A stretch of DNA of 64,000 nt from Qipengyuania_C sp046254955 (GTDB lineage Bacteria > Pseudomonadota > Alphaproteobacteria > Sphingomonadales > Sphingomonadaceae): the NCBI RefSeq assembly GCF_046254955.1, contig NZ_JBJXRG010000001.1:1674001-1738000 (forward strand). The letters are read 5' to 3'. The position numbers and the translations under genes are program-made. The notes below the pieces were generated by a model. That model saw nothing but the letters and a program-made list of their open reading frames with translations. It was not told the origin of the DNA and did no database searches. Below, in pieces: positions 25,766-34,022 of this stretch (position 1 is the stretch's first letter; each line of letters starts with the position of its first letter).

Positions 25766-26131
25766 TCAGTCGAGGAAGTGGTCGGGGACCTTTCCGCCGT
25801 TGTGGGCGAGGTGCTGCATTGTCACCTTGTGCAGCCAGATATTGTCTTCCGCCGTACCCGAGTAGTCAGTGCGGCCCAATTCCTGGGCCAGCGCCTTGCG
25901 GTTCTCGTAGCTGGAATCGACATTGATCAACTTCATGAGGTCGACGATCGATGTGCGCCAATTAAGGCGATCAGCGCCAGGCATCGAGTCGAGACGATTT
26001 TCCACGTCTACAACCGGGACGACCTTGGGATCGGGACGGGGATTCGCCTGGTCAAAGGGTTTTGCGGGCTCCGGCGCATCCTTGGCCTTGTCGCCGAAGA
26101 TCGCGTCTTTGATCTTGCTGAAAATACCCAT
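25766..26131 (-). CDS. DUF3597 domain protein
   Basis: A 121-residue protein starting MGIFSKIKDAIFGDKA. The DUF3597 core follows: VDVENRLDSM, LNWRTSIVDLMKLINVDSS, RKALAQELG, NIWLHKVTMQHLAHNGGKVP. The family is small and widespread with no known role; the central part is Pro/Asp-rich. No signal peptide. It precedes the fusion flavoprotein on the same strand, with 63 bases between. Confidence 0.85.
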   Translation of the reverse strand: MGIFSKIKDAIFGDKAKDAPEPAKPFDQANPRPDPKVVPVVDVENRLDSMPGADRLNWRTSIVDLMKLINVDSSYENRKALAQELGRTDYSGTAEDNIWLHKVTMQHLAHNGGKVPDHFLD

Positions 26132-26318
26132 CTTGAGTGTCCTTTCCCTCTCGGGGGAGAGAATTCTCCCGCCTTTATGTTCTTAACGCGTGGGGAACGG
26201 TAGGGTTTCGAGAAAATTGGGCTTGCCATTGGTGCCATGGCTTGGCGAAGATGCAAGAGGAGTTGCAAGTTTCATCGAAATGCCCATGAAACAATGACTT
26301 CGGATAAAGGAATTCCAT

Positions 26319-26846
26319 GTGAACCTAGGCCAAATGCTCAATCAGACTGGTGCAATCGAAAGCATCGCACGCGAACTCAATATTGACCCGCAGACCGCGA
26401 AGACGGGGGCGGCTGTACTGCTGCCTGCTATCGTCGCTGGAATGGGGCGTGACAGCGTGGGGGCAGCAGCTTCGCGCGCTCCGGATGCGGGACTGGGCGG
26501 ATTGGGCAGCATCCTAGGGGGGCTTGCAGGAGCCAGCGGCGGCGCAGGCGGCTTGCTCGATCTTGTGCTCGGCCAGGGTGCCACGCCGGTGTCACAGGGC
26601 AATGATATTCTTGGCCAGATCTTCGGCAGCAAGGATGTGAGCCGGAGCGTCGCGACCGAAGCTGCAGGGGCAAGCGGGATGGATGCAAACCTGCTCAAGA
26701 AAATGCTGCCCCTGCTCACCATGGCAGTGGTGGGCTATCTGGCCAAGCAGGGTCAGGGCGGCGGCGCGGCACCATCGCAGCCGCAGACCCAGCCTAATCT
26801 GGGAGGCATCTTGGGTTCTCTCGTAACCGGTATGCTGCGCCGCTAG
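26319..26846 (+). CDS. DUF937-like Gly/Ala-rich protein
   Basis: A 175-residue protein with a DUF937-type pattern: N-terminal LNQTGAIESIARELNIDPQTAK, a long Gly/Ala/Leu-rich middle, IFGSKDVSRSV, and MLPLLTMAVVGYLAKQ near the C-terminus. Function unknown. The start is a GTG at 26319, with AAAGGA 7 bases upstream; the nearby ATG at 26317 is out of frame. No signal peptide is seen. It is followed by a small membrane protein. Confidence 0.8.
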   Translation: MNLGQMLNQTGAIESIARELNIDPQTAKTGAAVLLPAIVAGMGRDSVGAAASRAPDAGLGGLGSILGGLAGASGGAGGLLDLVLGQGATPVSQGNDILGQIFGSKDVSRSVATEAAGASGMDANLLKKMLPLLTMAVVGYLAKQGQGGGAAPSQPQTQPNLGGILGSLVTGMLRR

Positions 26847-26890
26847 CCTGGGGAGGATTCCGGAACCGGGAAGGCTAGCGAGCAGGAACT

Positions 26891-27088
26891 ATGGATACGA
26901 TCCTCTCAATCATCATGCTGGCAGCAGTAGCGCTCGTCGCGGGCGCGATCTTTCTGTGGAGGCGCGGCGGTTCGTCGAAACAGGTGTTCCTGATGATCCT
27001 GTTGGCAGCGATCATGCTGGCGAATGTCGCGATCTGGACGGTGCCTGATGCGAGCGGCGAAGCGCCACTCGACCAGGTCACCGACTAG
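26891..27088 (+). CDS. Small two-helix membrane protein
   Basis: A 65-residue protein with two predicted transmembrane helices (about 4-22 and 31-50) joined by the basic loop WRRGGSSK, and a short acidic tail. A GAGCAGGA-like Shine-Dalgarno lies upstream. No family recognised. It sits 44 bases after the DUF937 gene and 3 bases from the convergent TonB-like gene end. Confidence 0.7.
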   Translation: MDTILSIIMLAAVALVAGAIFLWRRGGSSKQVFLMILLAAIMLANVAIWTVPDASGEAPLDQVTD

Positions 27089-27090
27089 GA

Positions 27091-27750
27091 TCAGTCCGGG
27101 ATCACCCAGCTTACCGAACTATCGTAATGGCCGGCGACAGGCTTGTCAGAGCTATCGCGCCCCGGGTGGAATTTCGCCCTCTTGCTCACGTAGCGGCAAG
27201 TTGCCTGATCGAGCAGTGTCACGCCGCTTGAGCGCGTAACGGTGCAGCTTTCGATCGTTCCATTCGCCGAGACCGACAGACGGAACCGGGTGATACCCTC
27301 TTCACCCCGGCGCAACGGAGAGCTGGGGTAATCGCGTGTGGTCACCCAGTTGGCGGGGCTGTTACGCGGGCGAGGGGGGATGGGATCGAAACTGACTGTG
27401 GGAGTAAAATCGACCTTTGGCAGATCAATCGGAACGCGGATTACATCGTCGAAGTCGGGCAATACTGCAGGCTCGACCTCCATTGATGGTTCGCGATTGA
27501 GTTCGAACATGGGCTCGGGTGCGGTGAAACTCTGTTTAACAGCGGAGTTCTCTGGCTGCGGGGGCGGATCATCGACATCAGGTGGCGGAGCGACGGGAAA
27601 CTCCACAGCGCCGAAATCCTCCTCGATCGTCGTGATGATGGCGGTGCTGAGCCCGCTCACCAGTACAAAACCCAAACCTGCGTGTATGGCGATGACCGCC
27701 GCGATCGGTCCGCTGCGGTTCCTGCTGCCGGCTGTATCTACATATGCCAT
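27091..27750 (-). CDS. TonB-like energy transducer
   Basis: The 219-residue protein has one N-terminal membrane anchor (about 15-40), a proline-rich periplasmic linker (VAPPPDVDDPPPQPEN) and a C-terminal TonB domain (YPSSPLRRGEEGITRFRLSVSANGTIESCTV...). TonB proteins carry energy from ExbB/ExbD to outer-membrane receptors. ExbB/D genes are not in the window. An imperfect palindrome lies about 70-85 bases upstream of the start. Which receptor it serves is unknown. Confidence 0.88.
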   Translation of the reverse strand: MAYVDTAGSRNRSGPIAAVIAIHAGLGFVLVSGLSTAIITTIEEDFGAVEFPVAPPPDVDDPPPQPENSAVKQSFTAPEPMFELNREPSMEVEPAVLPDFDDVIRVPIDLPKVDFTPTVSFDPIPPRPRNSPANWVTTRDYPSSPLRRGEEGITRFRLSVSANGTIESCTVTRSSGVTLLDQATCRYVSKRAKFHPGRDSSDKPVAGHYDSSVSWVIPD

Positions 27751-27819
27751 GTGCGACTCCTCTCCTTTTGGGCGGGAGCCGGCCCGAAGGGTGGTTACGA
27801 ACCGACTCCCCTTCGTTGT

Positions 27820-27861
27820 ATGTTACAACATTACCTATATGAGATTATGTTACATGAGATT
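27820..27861. promoter_or_regulatory. AT-rich region with palindrome and direct repeats upstream of tonB-like gene
   Basis: ATGTT-AC-AACAT (27820-27831) is an inverted repeat, extended to GTA/TAC on the flanks. ATGTTACA occurs at 27820-27827 and 27847-27854, and ATGAGATT at 27839-27846 and 27854-27861. The region is much more AT-rich than its surroundings and lies upstream of the tonB-like start on the minus strand, so it probably holds the promoter and a regulator site. It does not match a Fur box that I can recognise. Confidence 0.45.
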
Positions 27862-27911
27862 GCAAGAACTTTCGCGTTGCGCGATGCAACCCAAGTATTT
27901 GCCGGAACCTC

Positions 27912-27942
27912 AAACAGAAAGGGCGACCCGCTTGGGCCGCCC
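27912..27942 (-). terminator. Rho-independent terminator of the hydrolase gene
   Basis: On the minus strand GGGCGGCCC pairs with GGGTCGCCC (one G-U pair) around AAGC, followed by TTTCTGTTT. It begins 27 bases past the stop of the alpha/beta hydrolase gene, the expected place for its transcript end. Confidence 0.75.
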
Positions 27943-27969
27943 TAGATCTCTGGTCCTGTTCCACCGAAC

Positions 27970-28626
27970 TTACTTGATCGGGCAATCCGGTGCGAGACGG
28001 AAGTCAAGGTAGTTGTTCACCGATCCCATCAGGTCACCGAGTTCGCTCTCGAAAAAATGGTTGGCGCGCGGAATTTCTTCGTGGTGGATCGTGATGTGCT
28101 TCTGAGTACGCAGCTTGTCGACCAGCTTCTGCACAGCGCTCGGCTGCACCACGGTGTCCGCCGCACCCTGGATAAATATGCCGCTAGCGGGGCAGGGGGC
28201 AAGAAACGAGAAGTCGTACATATTGGCCGGAGCGGCGATCGAGATAAAGCCGCGCACTTCCGGACGCCGCATCAGCAACTGCATGCCGATCAGAGAGCCA
28301 AAACTGACGCCGGCGACCCAGGTGGTTTGCGCTTCGGCATGGATCGACTGGACCCAATCAAGCGCCGATGCTGCATCGGAAAGCTCGCCAATACCGTTGT
28401 CGAAACTGCCCTGGCTGCGGCCAACGCCGCGGAAATTGAAGCGCAAGGTGGCAAAGCCGCGATCGACAAAGGTCTTGTAGAGCTGCTGGGTGATGCGCTC
28501 ATTCATCGTACCCCCGCCTTGCGGGTGAGGGTGGAGGATCATCGCCACGGGCGCGCGCGGACGCGGGCCTGGGCTGAAGCGACCTTCAAGACGGCCTTCT
28601 GGGCCGGGAAAAATGACTGATGGCAT
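27970..28626 (-). CDS. Alpha/beta hydrolase, dienelactone-hydrolase-like
   Basis: A 218-residue cytoplasmic alpha/beta hydrolase. The nucleophile elbow is GVSFGS (Ser), the oxyanion region LHPHPQGGGTMNE, then FNFRGVGRSQGSF; Asp is in QGAADTVV and His in RANHFFE. This branch (YsfD-like, often labelled alpha/beta hydrolase in sphingomonads) has no assigned substrate. It is divergent from the cysteine desulfurase pair. Confidence 0.85.
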   Translation of the reverse strand: MPSVIFPGPEGRLEGRFSPGPRPRAPVAMILHPHPQGGGTMNERITQQLYKTFVDRGFATLRFNFRGVGRSQGSFDNGIGELSDAASALDWVQSIHAEAQTTWVAGVSFGSLIGMQLLMRRPEVRGFISIAAPANMYDFSFLAPCPASGIFIQGAADTVVQPSAVQKLVDKLRTQKHITIHHEEIPRANHFFESELGDLMGSVNNYLDFRLAPDCPIK

Positions 28627-28712
28627 CGGTTACCTATTAGTTCGCAAATCACTGGGCCCGGGTGGCGCACGCGAAGTCGCGGGCTATATAGGGTTCCACG
28701 CGAAAATCGCAA

Positions 28713-29804
28713 TTGTTTCACATAAGAAGACAACGGGGCTGGCCCATTCCGGAACGTATCTACCTTGATCATGCTGCGACATCGCCGCTGCGCCCCGAAG
28801 CGCGCGCGGCAATGGATGAAGGTGTGGCGATCTGGGCCAACCCGTCGAGCCCGCATGCCGAAGGGCGCAAGGCTCGCGAGGCTTTGGAAAACGCGCGCGA
28901 GCGGATCAAGGCAGCGCTGGGGTGGGATGGCGAGCTGATTTTCACCAGCGGCGCGAGCGAAGCGGCACAGATAGCGCTGAATCAAGCGAATGCCGGAGCG
29001 AGGCTTATCAGCACGGTCGAGCACGATTGCATCCTGCAGGCAGGGCACGATGCAGAGCGCCTTCCGGTGCGCTCCGATGGATCGGTCAGCATGGACGAGT
29101 TTGCCGAGGCGGTGGAACGCGAGCGACCGCTGGTGGCGGTCCAGCATGTGAATTCCGAAACCGGCAACCGGCAAGAACTCGGCCCTATATCCCTAGCCGC
29201 GCATACCAACGATGGTCTGCTGTTCGTCGATTGCGCACAAAGCGCAGGGAAATTCGCTTTACCTGAATGCGAGATGGCGATCATTTCGGCGCACAAGTTC
29301 GGTGGTCCAATCGGGATCGGCGCGCTGCTGGTGAAAGACTATGCGATGCTGAAGCCATCGGGCGGACAGGAACGCGGCTATCGGCGCGGGACAGAGAATT
29401 TGGCTGGAGCAATGGGAATGGCGGCAGCACTGGAGGCCTGTTCTGATCCATATGTATCGCCGGATGTGATGGAACCCCTTGATGCGCTGGCCGATGAATG
29501 CCGCAAGCGTGGCGGGACATGGCTGTCGGATCGATTGTCCGATCCCACCCCCTATATTCGCGCGATCGCGATGCCGGGCATGAGCGCAACCGCGCAAGTC
29601 ATGCGCTTTGACATGGCAGGAATTGCCGTTTCGCAGGGCAGCGCCTGTTCAAGCGGCACGATGAAAACGAGCCGGGTGCTCGAAGCAATGCTGGTCGAAC
29701 CCGATATTGCCGAGCGCACGATACGAGTAAGCTTCGGCTGGAGTACGACGCGCGATGAGGTGGAACGCTTCTGCGAGAAGTGGATAGAGTTGGCAGGCCA
29801 ATGA
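28713..29804 (+). CDS. Cysteine desulfurase, NifS/IscS-like, first of a tandem pair
   Basis: PLP-dependent enzyme that takes sulfur from cysteine as a protein persulfide. The PLP lysine lies in IISAHKFGGP, and the catalytic cysteine in SQGSACSSGTMKTS; also YLDHAATSPLRPEA at the N-terminus and EHDCILQAG. The start is unclear: the only usual start codon in frame is TTG at 28713, with no good Shine-Dalgarno, while homology would begin near IYLDHAAT. The stop overlaps the ATG of a second desulfurase (ATGA). Both enzymes keep full active sites, so this is a true pair. Confidence 0.88.
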   Translation: MFHIRRQRGWPIPERIYLDHAATSPLRPEARAAMDEGVAIWANPSSPHAEGRKAREALENARERIKAALGWDGELIFTSGASEAAQIALNQANAGARLISTVEHDCILQAGHDAERLPVRSDGSVSMDEFAEAVERERPLVAVQHVNSETGNRQELGPISLAAHTNDGLLFVDCAQSAGKFALPECEMAIISAHKFGGPIGIGALLVKDYAMLKPSGGQERGYRRGTENLAGAMGMAAALEACSDPYVSPDVMEPLDALADECRKRGGTWLSDRLSDPTPYIRAIAMPGMSATAQVMRFDMAGIAVSQGSACSSGTMKTSRVLEAMLVEPDIAERTIRVSFGWSTTRDEVERFCEKWIELAGQ

Positions 29805-30877
29805 TTTATCTTGACTACCAAGCCACCACTCCGCTCGCGCCCGAAGCGCGCGATGCCCTGCTGCGCTGGCTCGACGGGCCAGACGGGACGGGCTTCGGCA
29901 ATCCGCATTCGCCGCATCGCATGGGCCGGCAGGCGGCAGCTGCAGTCGAGCTGGCCCGCGACCGCGTCGCGGCGCTGTTCCCTCCCGGCGGCAAAATCAT
30001 CTTCACCAGCGGCGCGACAGAAGCGATCAATCTGGCGATGCGCGGCACGGCGGGTGTGGGCAGTATCTCGGTATCGGCGATCGAGCATGCAGCGGTGCTC
30101 GATACCGCTCGCGCGCTCGGCAAGCATCATGAACTCAATGTCGCGGCTGACGGCCAATGCAACGTCAACCAGGATGTGCCGCAAGACACGCGCCTGATTG
30201 CAGTGATGCAGGTGAATAACGAAATTGGTACGATCCAACCCACCGTAGAGTGGCATCGCAAGGCCAAGGAAAACAATGCTCTGTACCTGTGCGATGCGGT
30301 CCAGGCTTATGGCAAGATTGAAGTCACCGGCGCGGACATGATCGCCATTTCTGCGCACAAGTTTCACGGCCCCAAGGGCGTCGGCGCGCTTTGGGTACGC
30401 GAGGGGCTTGATCTCAGCGAGGTCCAGACCGGTGGCGGGCAAGAGCATGGTCTGCGATCCGGCACACTCAGTCCAGCTCTTTGTGCCGGCATGGGTGTCG
30501 CAGCGCTTGAAGCAAAGGACCGGATGGAGCGCGATGCTGAGCATATTGAAAAGCTCTGGAACAAGGCTCGCGGTATGTTCGACGGCTGGGAATTGAATGG
30601 CAGCGACACCGCGCGCTGGCACGGCAATCTCAATATCCGGAAGGAGGGCCTCGATGTCGCTCGGCTGATGTCCGATGCGCGCGATGTGATGTTCAGCGCC
30701 GGCAGCGCCTGCGCTTCGGGATCGGGCCGCACCAGCCACGTTCTTAAGGCTATAGGGCTAACACAGGAGCAGGCGAAGAGTTCGATCCGGATCGGCTTCG
30801 GTCGTTACACGACCGCAGAACAACTCGAACAAGGTTGTAGCAAGATCCTCGCCGCAGCGGCCGAGCAAGGGGTCTAA
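29801..30877 (+). CDS. Cysteine desulfurase, IscS-like, second of a tandem pair
   Basis: A 358-residue homologue of the gene before it. Starts MIYLDYQATTPLAPEARDAL; PLP lysine in AISAHKFHGPKG; catalytic cysteine in SAGSACASGSGRTS; RSGTLSPALCAGMG near the middle. It is coupled to the first desulfurase by ATGA and precedes the ferredoxin gene by 2 bases. The trio probably serves Fe-S cluster assembly or tRNA thiolation. Whether the two form a heterodimer is unknown. Confidence 0.93.
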   Translation: MIYLDYQATTPLAPEARDALLRWLDGPDGTGFGNPHSPHRMGRQAAAAVELARDRVAALFPPGGKIIFTSGATEAINLAMRGTAGVGSISVSAIEHAAVLDTARALGKHHELNVAADGQCNVNQDVPQDTRLIAVMQVNNEIGTIQPTVEWHRKAKENNALYLCDAVQAYGKIEVTGADMIAISAHKFHGPKGVGALWVREGLDLSEVQTGGGQEHGLRSGTLSPALCAGMGVAALEAKDRMERDAEHIEKLWNKARGMFDGWELNGSDTARWHGNLNIRKEGLDVARLMSDARDVMFSAGSACASGSGRTSHVLKAIGLTQEQAKSSIRIGFGRYTTAEQLEQGCSKILAAAAEQGV

Positions 30878-30879
30878 CC

Positions 30880-31212
30880 ATGGTCAAAGTGCGTTTCCTC
30901 ACCACGCGCGGCGAGGTCATCGAAACGAGCGGCGAAGCCGGAGACAACCTGTTGCGAGTTGGCCAAGCTGCGGGCCTGCCGCTGGAAGGCACCTGCGAGG
31001 GGCAGATGGCCTGTTCGACCTGCCACGTGATCGTCGATCCCGAATGGTTCGACCGTCTTTCCGAAGCGAGCGAAGACGAGGAGGATATGCTCGACCTGGC
31101 GGCAGGTGTGCGGCGGACAAGCCGCCTGTCCTGCCAGATTGAGCTGACCGATGATCTCGACGGGCTTTCGGTTTCGGTCCCCGCCGAAGCGCACGATATG
31201 CGGCGGTTTTAG
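30880..31212 (+). CDS. 2Fe-2S ferredoxin, adrenodoxin/Isc type
   Basis: A 110-residue ferredoxin with cluster ligands in CEGQMACSTC and a fourth cysteine in RLSCQIELTD, the adrenodoxin-like C-x5-C-x2-C pattern. It carries the DEEDMLDLA segment of this class. It probably supplies electrons for Fe-S cluster assembly, given the two desulfurase genes immediately upstream (2-base gap). The end faces the convergent S41-like gene. Confidence 0.93.
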   Translation: MVKVRFLTTRGEVIETSGEAGDNLLRVGQAAGLPLEGTCEGQMACSTCHVIVDPEWFDRLSEASEDEEDMLDLAAGVRRTSRLSCQIELTDDLDGLSVSVPAEAHDMRRF

Positions 31213-31232
31213 ATTGGCACAGACGGCTCGGC

Positions 31233-32612
31233 CTATCTGGTGCCTACAAACGTGAGTTGTTCAAGAATGTCAGTTATCGGCGCATCTTCCGAGTTCTCAA
31301 GAATGAGATCAGGCATGAGGGGTGCGGAGGAAACATGGCCTGATTTTCTTGTGAAGATGTAGATCGGCGACTGTACGTTGAACCCGGTGTTTCTCAATCG
31401 GTGCATCTGGACCTGGCCAGTCTGATTCGCCCTGCCGCTTGTCGGAAGACCCGCAATCCGCGCGACTTTCTCGTCCTGGGACGTTGCTGCAAATGCAATG
31501 GCCTGGCTGTAAGTATCCGGCCCTACCAGGATCCAGACGTCACCTTCGAAGCGGTCTTGCAGTTCCTCTTTCGGCTTGACCGGCTGCGTAAATGGTATGC
31601 GAACAACTTCGCCAATGCTTGATCCTGAAACAAGGCGTTGGTTCTCGGCAGTTATCCGAGCGGTAACAGCAGAGAAAGCGGAGAAAGTCTTATGCGTCAG
31701 ATACTCCATGAGAGAATTTGAGAGCTCCCGTGCGCCGCCTCCATTGCTCCGTAAGTCGATTACGAGTCTCTGGCTTTTTGATTCTGCAATTCTTGCAAAA
31801 CCGAGTTGCAGAAAACTGGCAAATTCCTCTGCTCTGCCGATCTCGAAGGTATCGATCCGCAGAACGGCAGTATTACCAAGAATGGTTAGAGCAAATTCCT
31901 CGTCAGCGGTTTCCTCATCGTCAGGCAGACTCGGGGCCGTCAGGTTCAACTCCCTTGACACGCCTTCACTTGTCTTGAGCTTTAGGTGATATTCCTCAGC
32001 CCCACCCGCAAATGTCCAATAAGCGAGTGGGAACTTCAATGAAATGACGCGTTCCCTGATCGACGCATCCTCTCCCCGGATCCGCGTCAGTATCCAATCA
32101 AGGAATTCTGCCGGGGCCTCTTGATTGATCGCCGCAATTTCCTCACCGCTTGCCGCGAGATAGAGCATCCTATTGTGCACCGTCACATCGGCCGGGAAGG
32201 CAAAACCGCCGCTTTCGATCCAGGCGTCGAAGTGGCTTTGTGGCAAGCGTAGGCCGGTGTGGGCATCATCGAAAACGGGGTTGAGGCGGGCCATGGAAGA
32301 CCATGCATCACGCAAGGTTTCGGCCTTCGCCAGCTCATCATTAACCGACTGCGCCGTTTCTTCGAGAACGGCCAGGTCTGTTGTGTAAGCCAAATCGGGG
32401 TGGGTTTGCGTGAGCCAGGTAATCCACGCCTTCAGGTCTGCTGAGGCAGCTTGGGGGGAAATCGGTTCCGACAACGCCGGATCCTGTCGTATGGAGTTCG
32501 ACAAATTCGCTTTCTCCGAGCCGGTTGTACAGCCAGTCAGGCCGAGCGCAACTGCTGCCATTGTGCGCATCGTTTGATCTTGAAGGCTATTCGGAGGCGC
32601 CAATTTCCACAT
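31233..32612 (-). CDS. S41-family peptidase-like lipoprotein
   Basis: A product of up to 459 residues. A lipobox LTGC follows a short hydrophobic stretch; an ATG at 32570 (MRTMAAVAL) would start the signal directly. The C-terminal half has S41 (tail-specific protease/C-terminal processing) features: AVLRIDTFEIG, VIDLRSNGGGARELS, and the nucleophile region VGPDTYSQAIAFA. The PDZ domain common in Ctp proteases is not obvious. It probably sits in the envelope. It is divergent from a MarR-type regulator across a palindrome-bearing gap, which suggests control by that regulator. Composition is AT-richer than average here. Confidence 0.8.
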   Translation of the reverse strand: MWKLAPPNSLQDQTMRTMAAVALGLTGCTTGSEKANLSNSIRQDPALSEPISPQAASADLKAWITWLTQTHPDLAYTTDLAVLEETAQSVNDELAKAETLRDAWSSMARLNPVFDDAHTGLRLPQSHFDAWIESGGFAFPADVTVHNRMLYLAASGEEIAAINQEAPAEFLDWILTRIRGEDASIRERVISLKFPLAYWTFAGGAEEYHLKLKTSEGVSRELNLTAPSLPDDEETADEEFALTILGNTAVLRIDTFEIGRAEEFASFLQLGFARIAESKSQRLVIDLRSNGGGARELSNSLMEYLTHKTFSAFSAVTARITAENQRLVSGSSIGEVVRIPFTQPVKPKEELQDRFEGDVWILVGPDTYSQAIAFAATSQDEKVARIAGLPTSGRANQTGQVQMHRLRNTGFNVQSPIYIFTRKSGHVSSAPLMPDLILENSEDAPITDILEQLTFVGTR

Positions 32613-32653
32613 CAGTTTGTTTCTCGCCTTTAAAATTGCGAATGAGTGCTGTA

Positions 32654-32676
32654 TAACTAGTTACGTAATCAGTTAC
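32654..32676. promoter_or_regulatory. Overlapping palindromes between S41-like and marR-type genes, likely operator
   Basis: TAACTAGTTA (32654-32663) is a perfect palindrome, TTACGTAA (32661-32668) overlaps it, and a further AGTTAC follows at 32671-32676. All lie in the 80-base divergent gap. MarR proteins bind such short palindromes next to their own genes, so this is a good operator candidate for both directions. Confidence 0.6.
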
Positions 32677-32692
32677 AAGAGTAAGCCGTGAA

Positions 32693-33202
32693 ATGTCGAA
32701 AATGAAAATTCCTCAACACGGCGAAAACGAGTCGCTGGTCTCGCCAGTTGAGCAATTTGCACCTGGTTTTTTCGCCTTGGTGGCCGCCAGGCTGTCTGAA
32801 CGGATCGTCGAAGAAGGTGCGGAAATTGCGGCTGCTAGTGGAATCGTCACTCCCGCGCGATGCATGTCGACGATTGTCGCCCTAACAAGCGGACCAAAAG
32901 GGGTGAGCGAATTGGGTAGGATGATGGGCGTTTCGCATGTAGCAGCGATGAAGAATGTGCGATCTTTGAGTGAGTTGGGCTTCGTACAGACCGGAATCGA
33001 TCCGAGCGACGCACGCAGAAAGCCAATTCATCTGTCGAATGCCGGCCGGACGGAAGCAGCGCAGGTGATTGAGTTTGTCCAAGCGCTTCAGGCTGTGTTT
33101 CGGGAGGTTGATCGGGAAATTGGCGAGAGCGCCTACGACTCCCTGCTAAGATTCGAGGAAGCCTTGGACCGCCAATCGCTGTCTAGCAGAATCTCAATTT
33201 GA
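32693..33202 (+). CDS. MarR-family transcriptional regulator
   Basis: A 169-residue winged-helix protein. The DNA-binding part carries GPKGVSELGRMMGVSHVAAMKNVRSL and then DARRKPIHLSNAGR, the MarR wing. N- and C-terminal helices would form the dimer. The ligand is unknown. The gene has a GTAAG-type weak Shine-Dalgarno. It is divergent from the S41-like lipoprotein gene, with palindromes in between, and is followed by a bidirectional terminator. Confidence 0.85.
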   Translation: MSKMKIPQHGENESLVSPVEQFAPGFFALVAARLSERIVEEGAEIAAASGIVTPARCMSTIVALTSGPKGVSELGRMMGVSHVAAMKNVRSLSELGFVQTGIDPSDARRKPIHLSNAGRTEAAQVIEFVQALQAVFREVDREIGESAYDSLLRFEEALDRQSLSSRISI

Positions 33203-33271
33203 CTTGATTCAGAGGGTAACTTCCTGCCCACCGGGCTTTGCTGACGCAGAAGAAGAAACCGTGGGATGTGT

Positions 33272-33310
33272 GAAAGGCCCCGTCGCATAGGTACGACGGA
33301 GCTTTCTTTC
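33272..33310. terminator. Bidirectional terminator
   Basis: GAAAGGCCCCGTCG pairs with CGACGGAGCTTTC with one bulge, and a TTTCTTTC tract follows on the plus strand, with a T-rich arm on the minus. It lies between the convergent MarR-type gene and the PfpI-family gene. Confidence 0.65.
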
Positions 33311-33328
33311 TCGACAAGTTTGGAATGA

Positions 33329-33880
33329 TCAGGCCGGTTCCAGTTGGACTTCCGACACGGTCACGCCTAGCCGGGCTATCAAGGCTTGCGAGAATGCGGG
33401 AATGTCATCCGGATTGCGGCTCGTGATCAGGTTTCCATCTTCGACGACTTCCTGGTCTACCACTTTTGCGCCCGCATTTTCTAGATCGGTCCGGATCGAT
33501 GGCCAGCTGGTCACGGTCTTTCCGCCAATGATGTCAGCTTCTGCGAGCAACCACGGCGCATGGCAAATCGCCGCGATTGGTTTCATCTGCCGGTTGAAGT
33601 CGCGGATCAGCTCAATCACCGTGTCGTTCATGCGCAGGATATCGGGATTCATCTGACCACCTGGGAGTAACAGCGCATCGTAATCCCCTGCGGAGACTTC
33701 CTCGACCGTGATGTCGACCGGGGCGGTATCTCCCCACTCCTTCTCATTCCAGCCCTGGATATCACCATCTTCGAGGCTGGCAATGACCGTTTCCATTCCA
33801 GCTTCGCGAAGATTATCCTGCGGCTTGAACAGCTCGCTCTGCTCGAATCCATCGGTCGCAACGATAAGTACGCGTGTCAT
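33329..33880 (-). CDS. PfpI/DJ-1-family protein (YhbO-like)
   Basis: A 183-residue protein of the PfpI branch of the DJ-1 superfamily. It starts MTRVLIVATDGFEQSELFKP with the conserved Glu, contains ALLLPGGQMNPD, and has the nucleophile elbow AAICHAPWLLAEA (Cys then His). Members act as glyoxalase/deglycase-like or stress proteins; a peptidase role has been proposed. Single gene with a GGAGTTAG-type Shine-Dalgarno. Confidence 0.9.
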   Translation of the reverse strand: MTRVLIVATDGFEQSELFKPQDNLREAGMETVIASLEDGDIQGWNEKEWGDTAPVDITVEEVSAGDYDALLLPGGQMNPDILRMNDTVIELIRDFNRQMKPIAAICHAPWLLAEADIIGGKTVTSWPSIRTDLENAGAKVVDQEVVEDGNLITSRNPDDIPAFSQALIARLGVTVSEVQLEPA

Positions 33881-34022
33881 CTCTAACTCCTTGATTTCAT
33901 GTTACCCCTTCAATGCGTGGGGAAGGCGCGGTGTTCCGGCTTGTCCGGCGAGCCGTGGCGGTGATAGGGCGAGACGTGGAGCGCTTGCGCGCTACTCGGA
34001 AATCACATCAAGGAGTGCCCCG

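Noticed and set aside
29552..30739. A long minus-strand frame opposite the second cysteine desulfurase
   Set aside because: Antisense to a gene with full PLP and cysteine motifs; no start signal or domain.
33708..34022. Coding sequence upstream of and in frame with the sodium channel gene
   Set aside because: It overlaps the PfpI gene on the other strand; the ATG at 34023 has its own strong Shine-Dalgarno.
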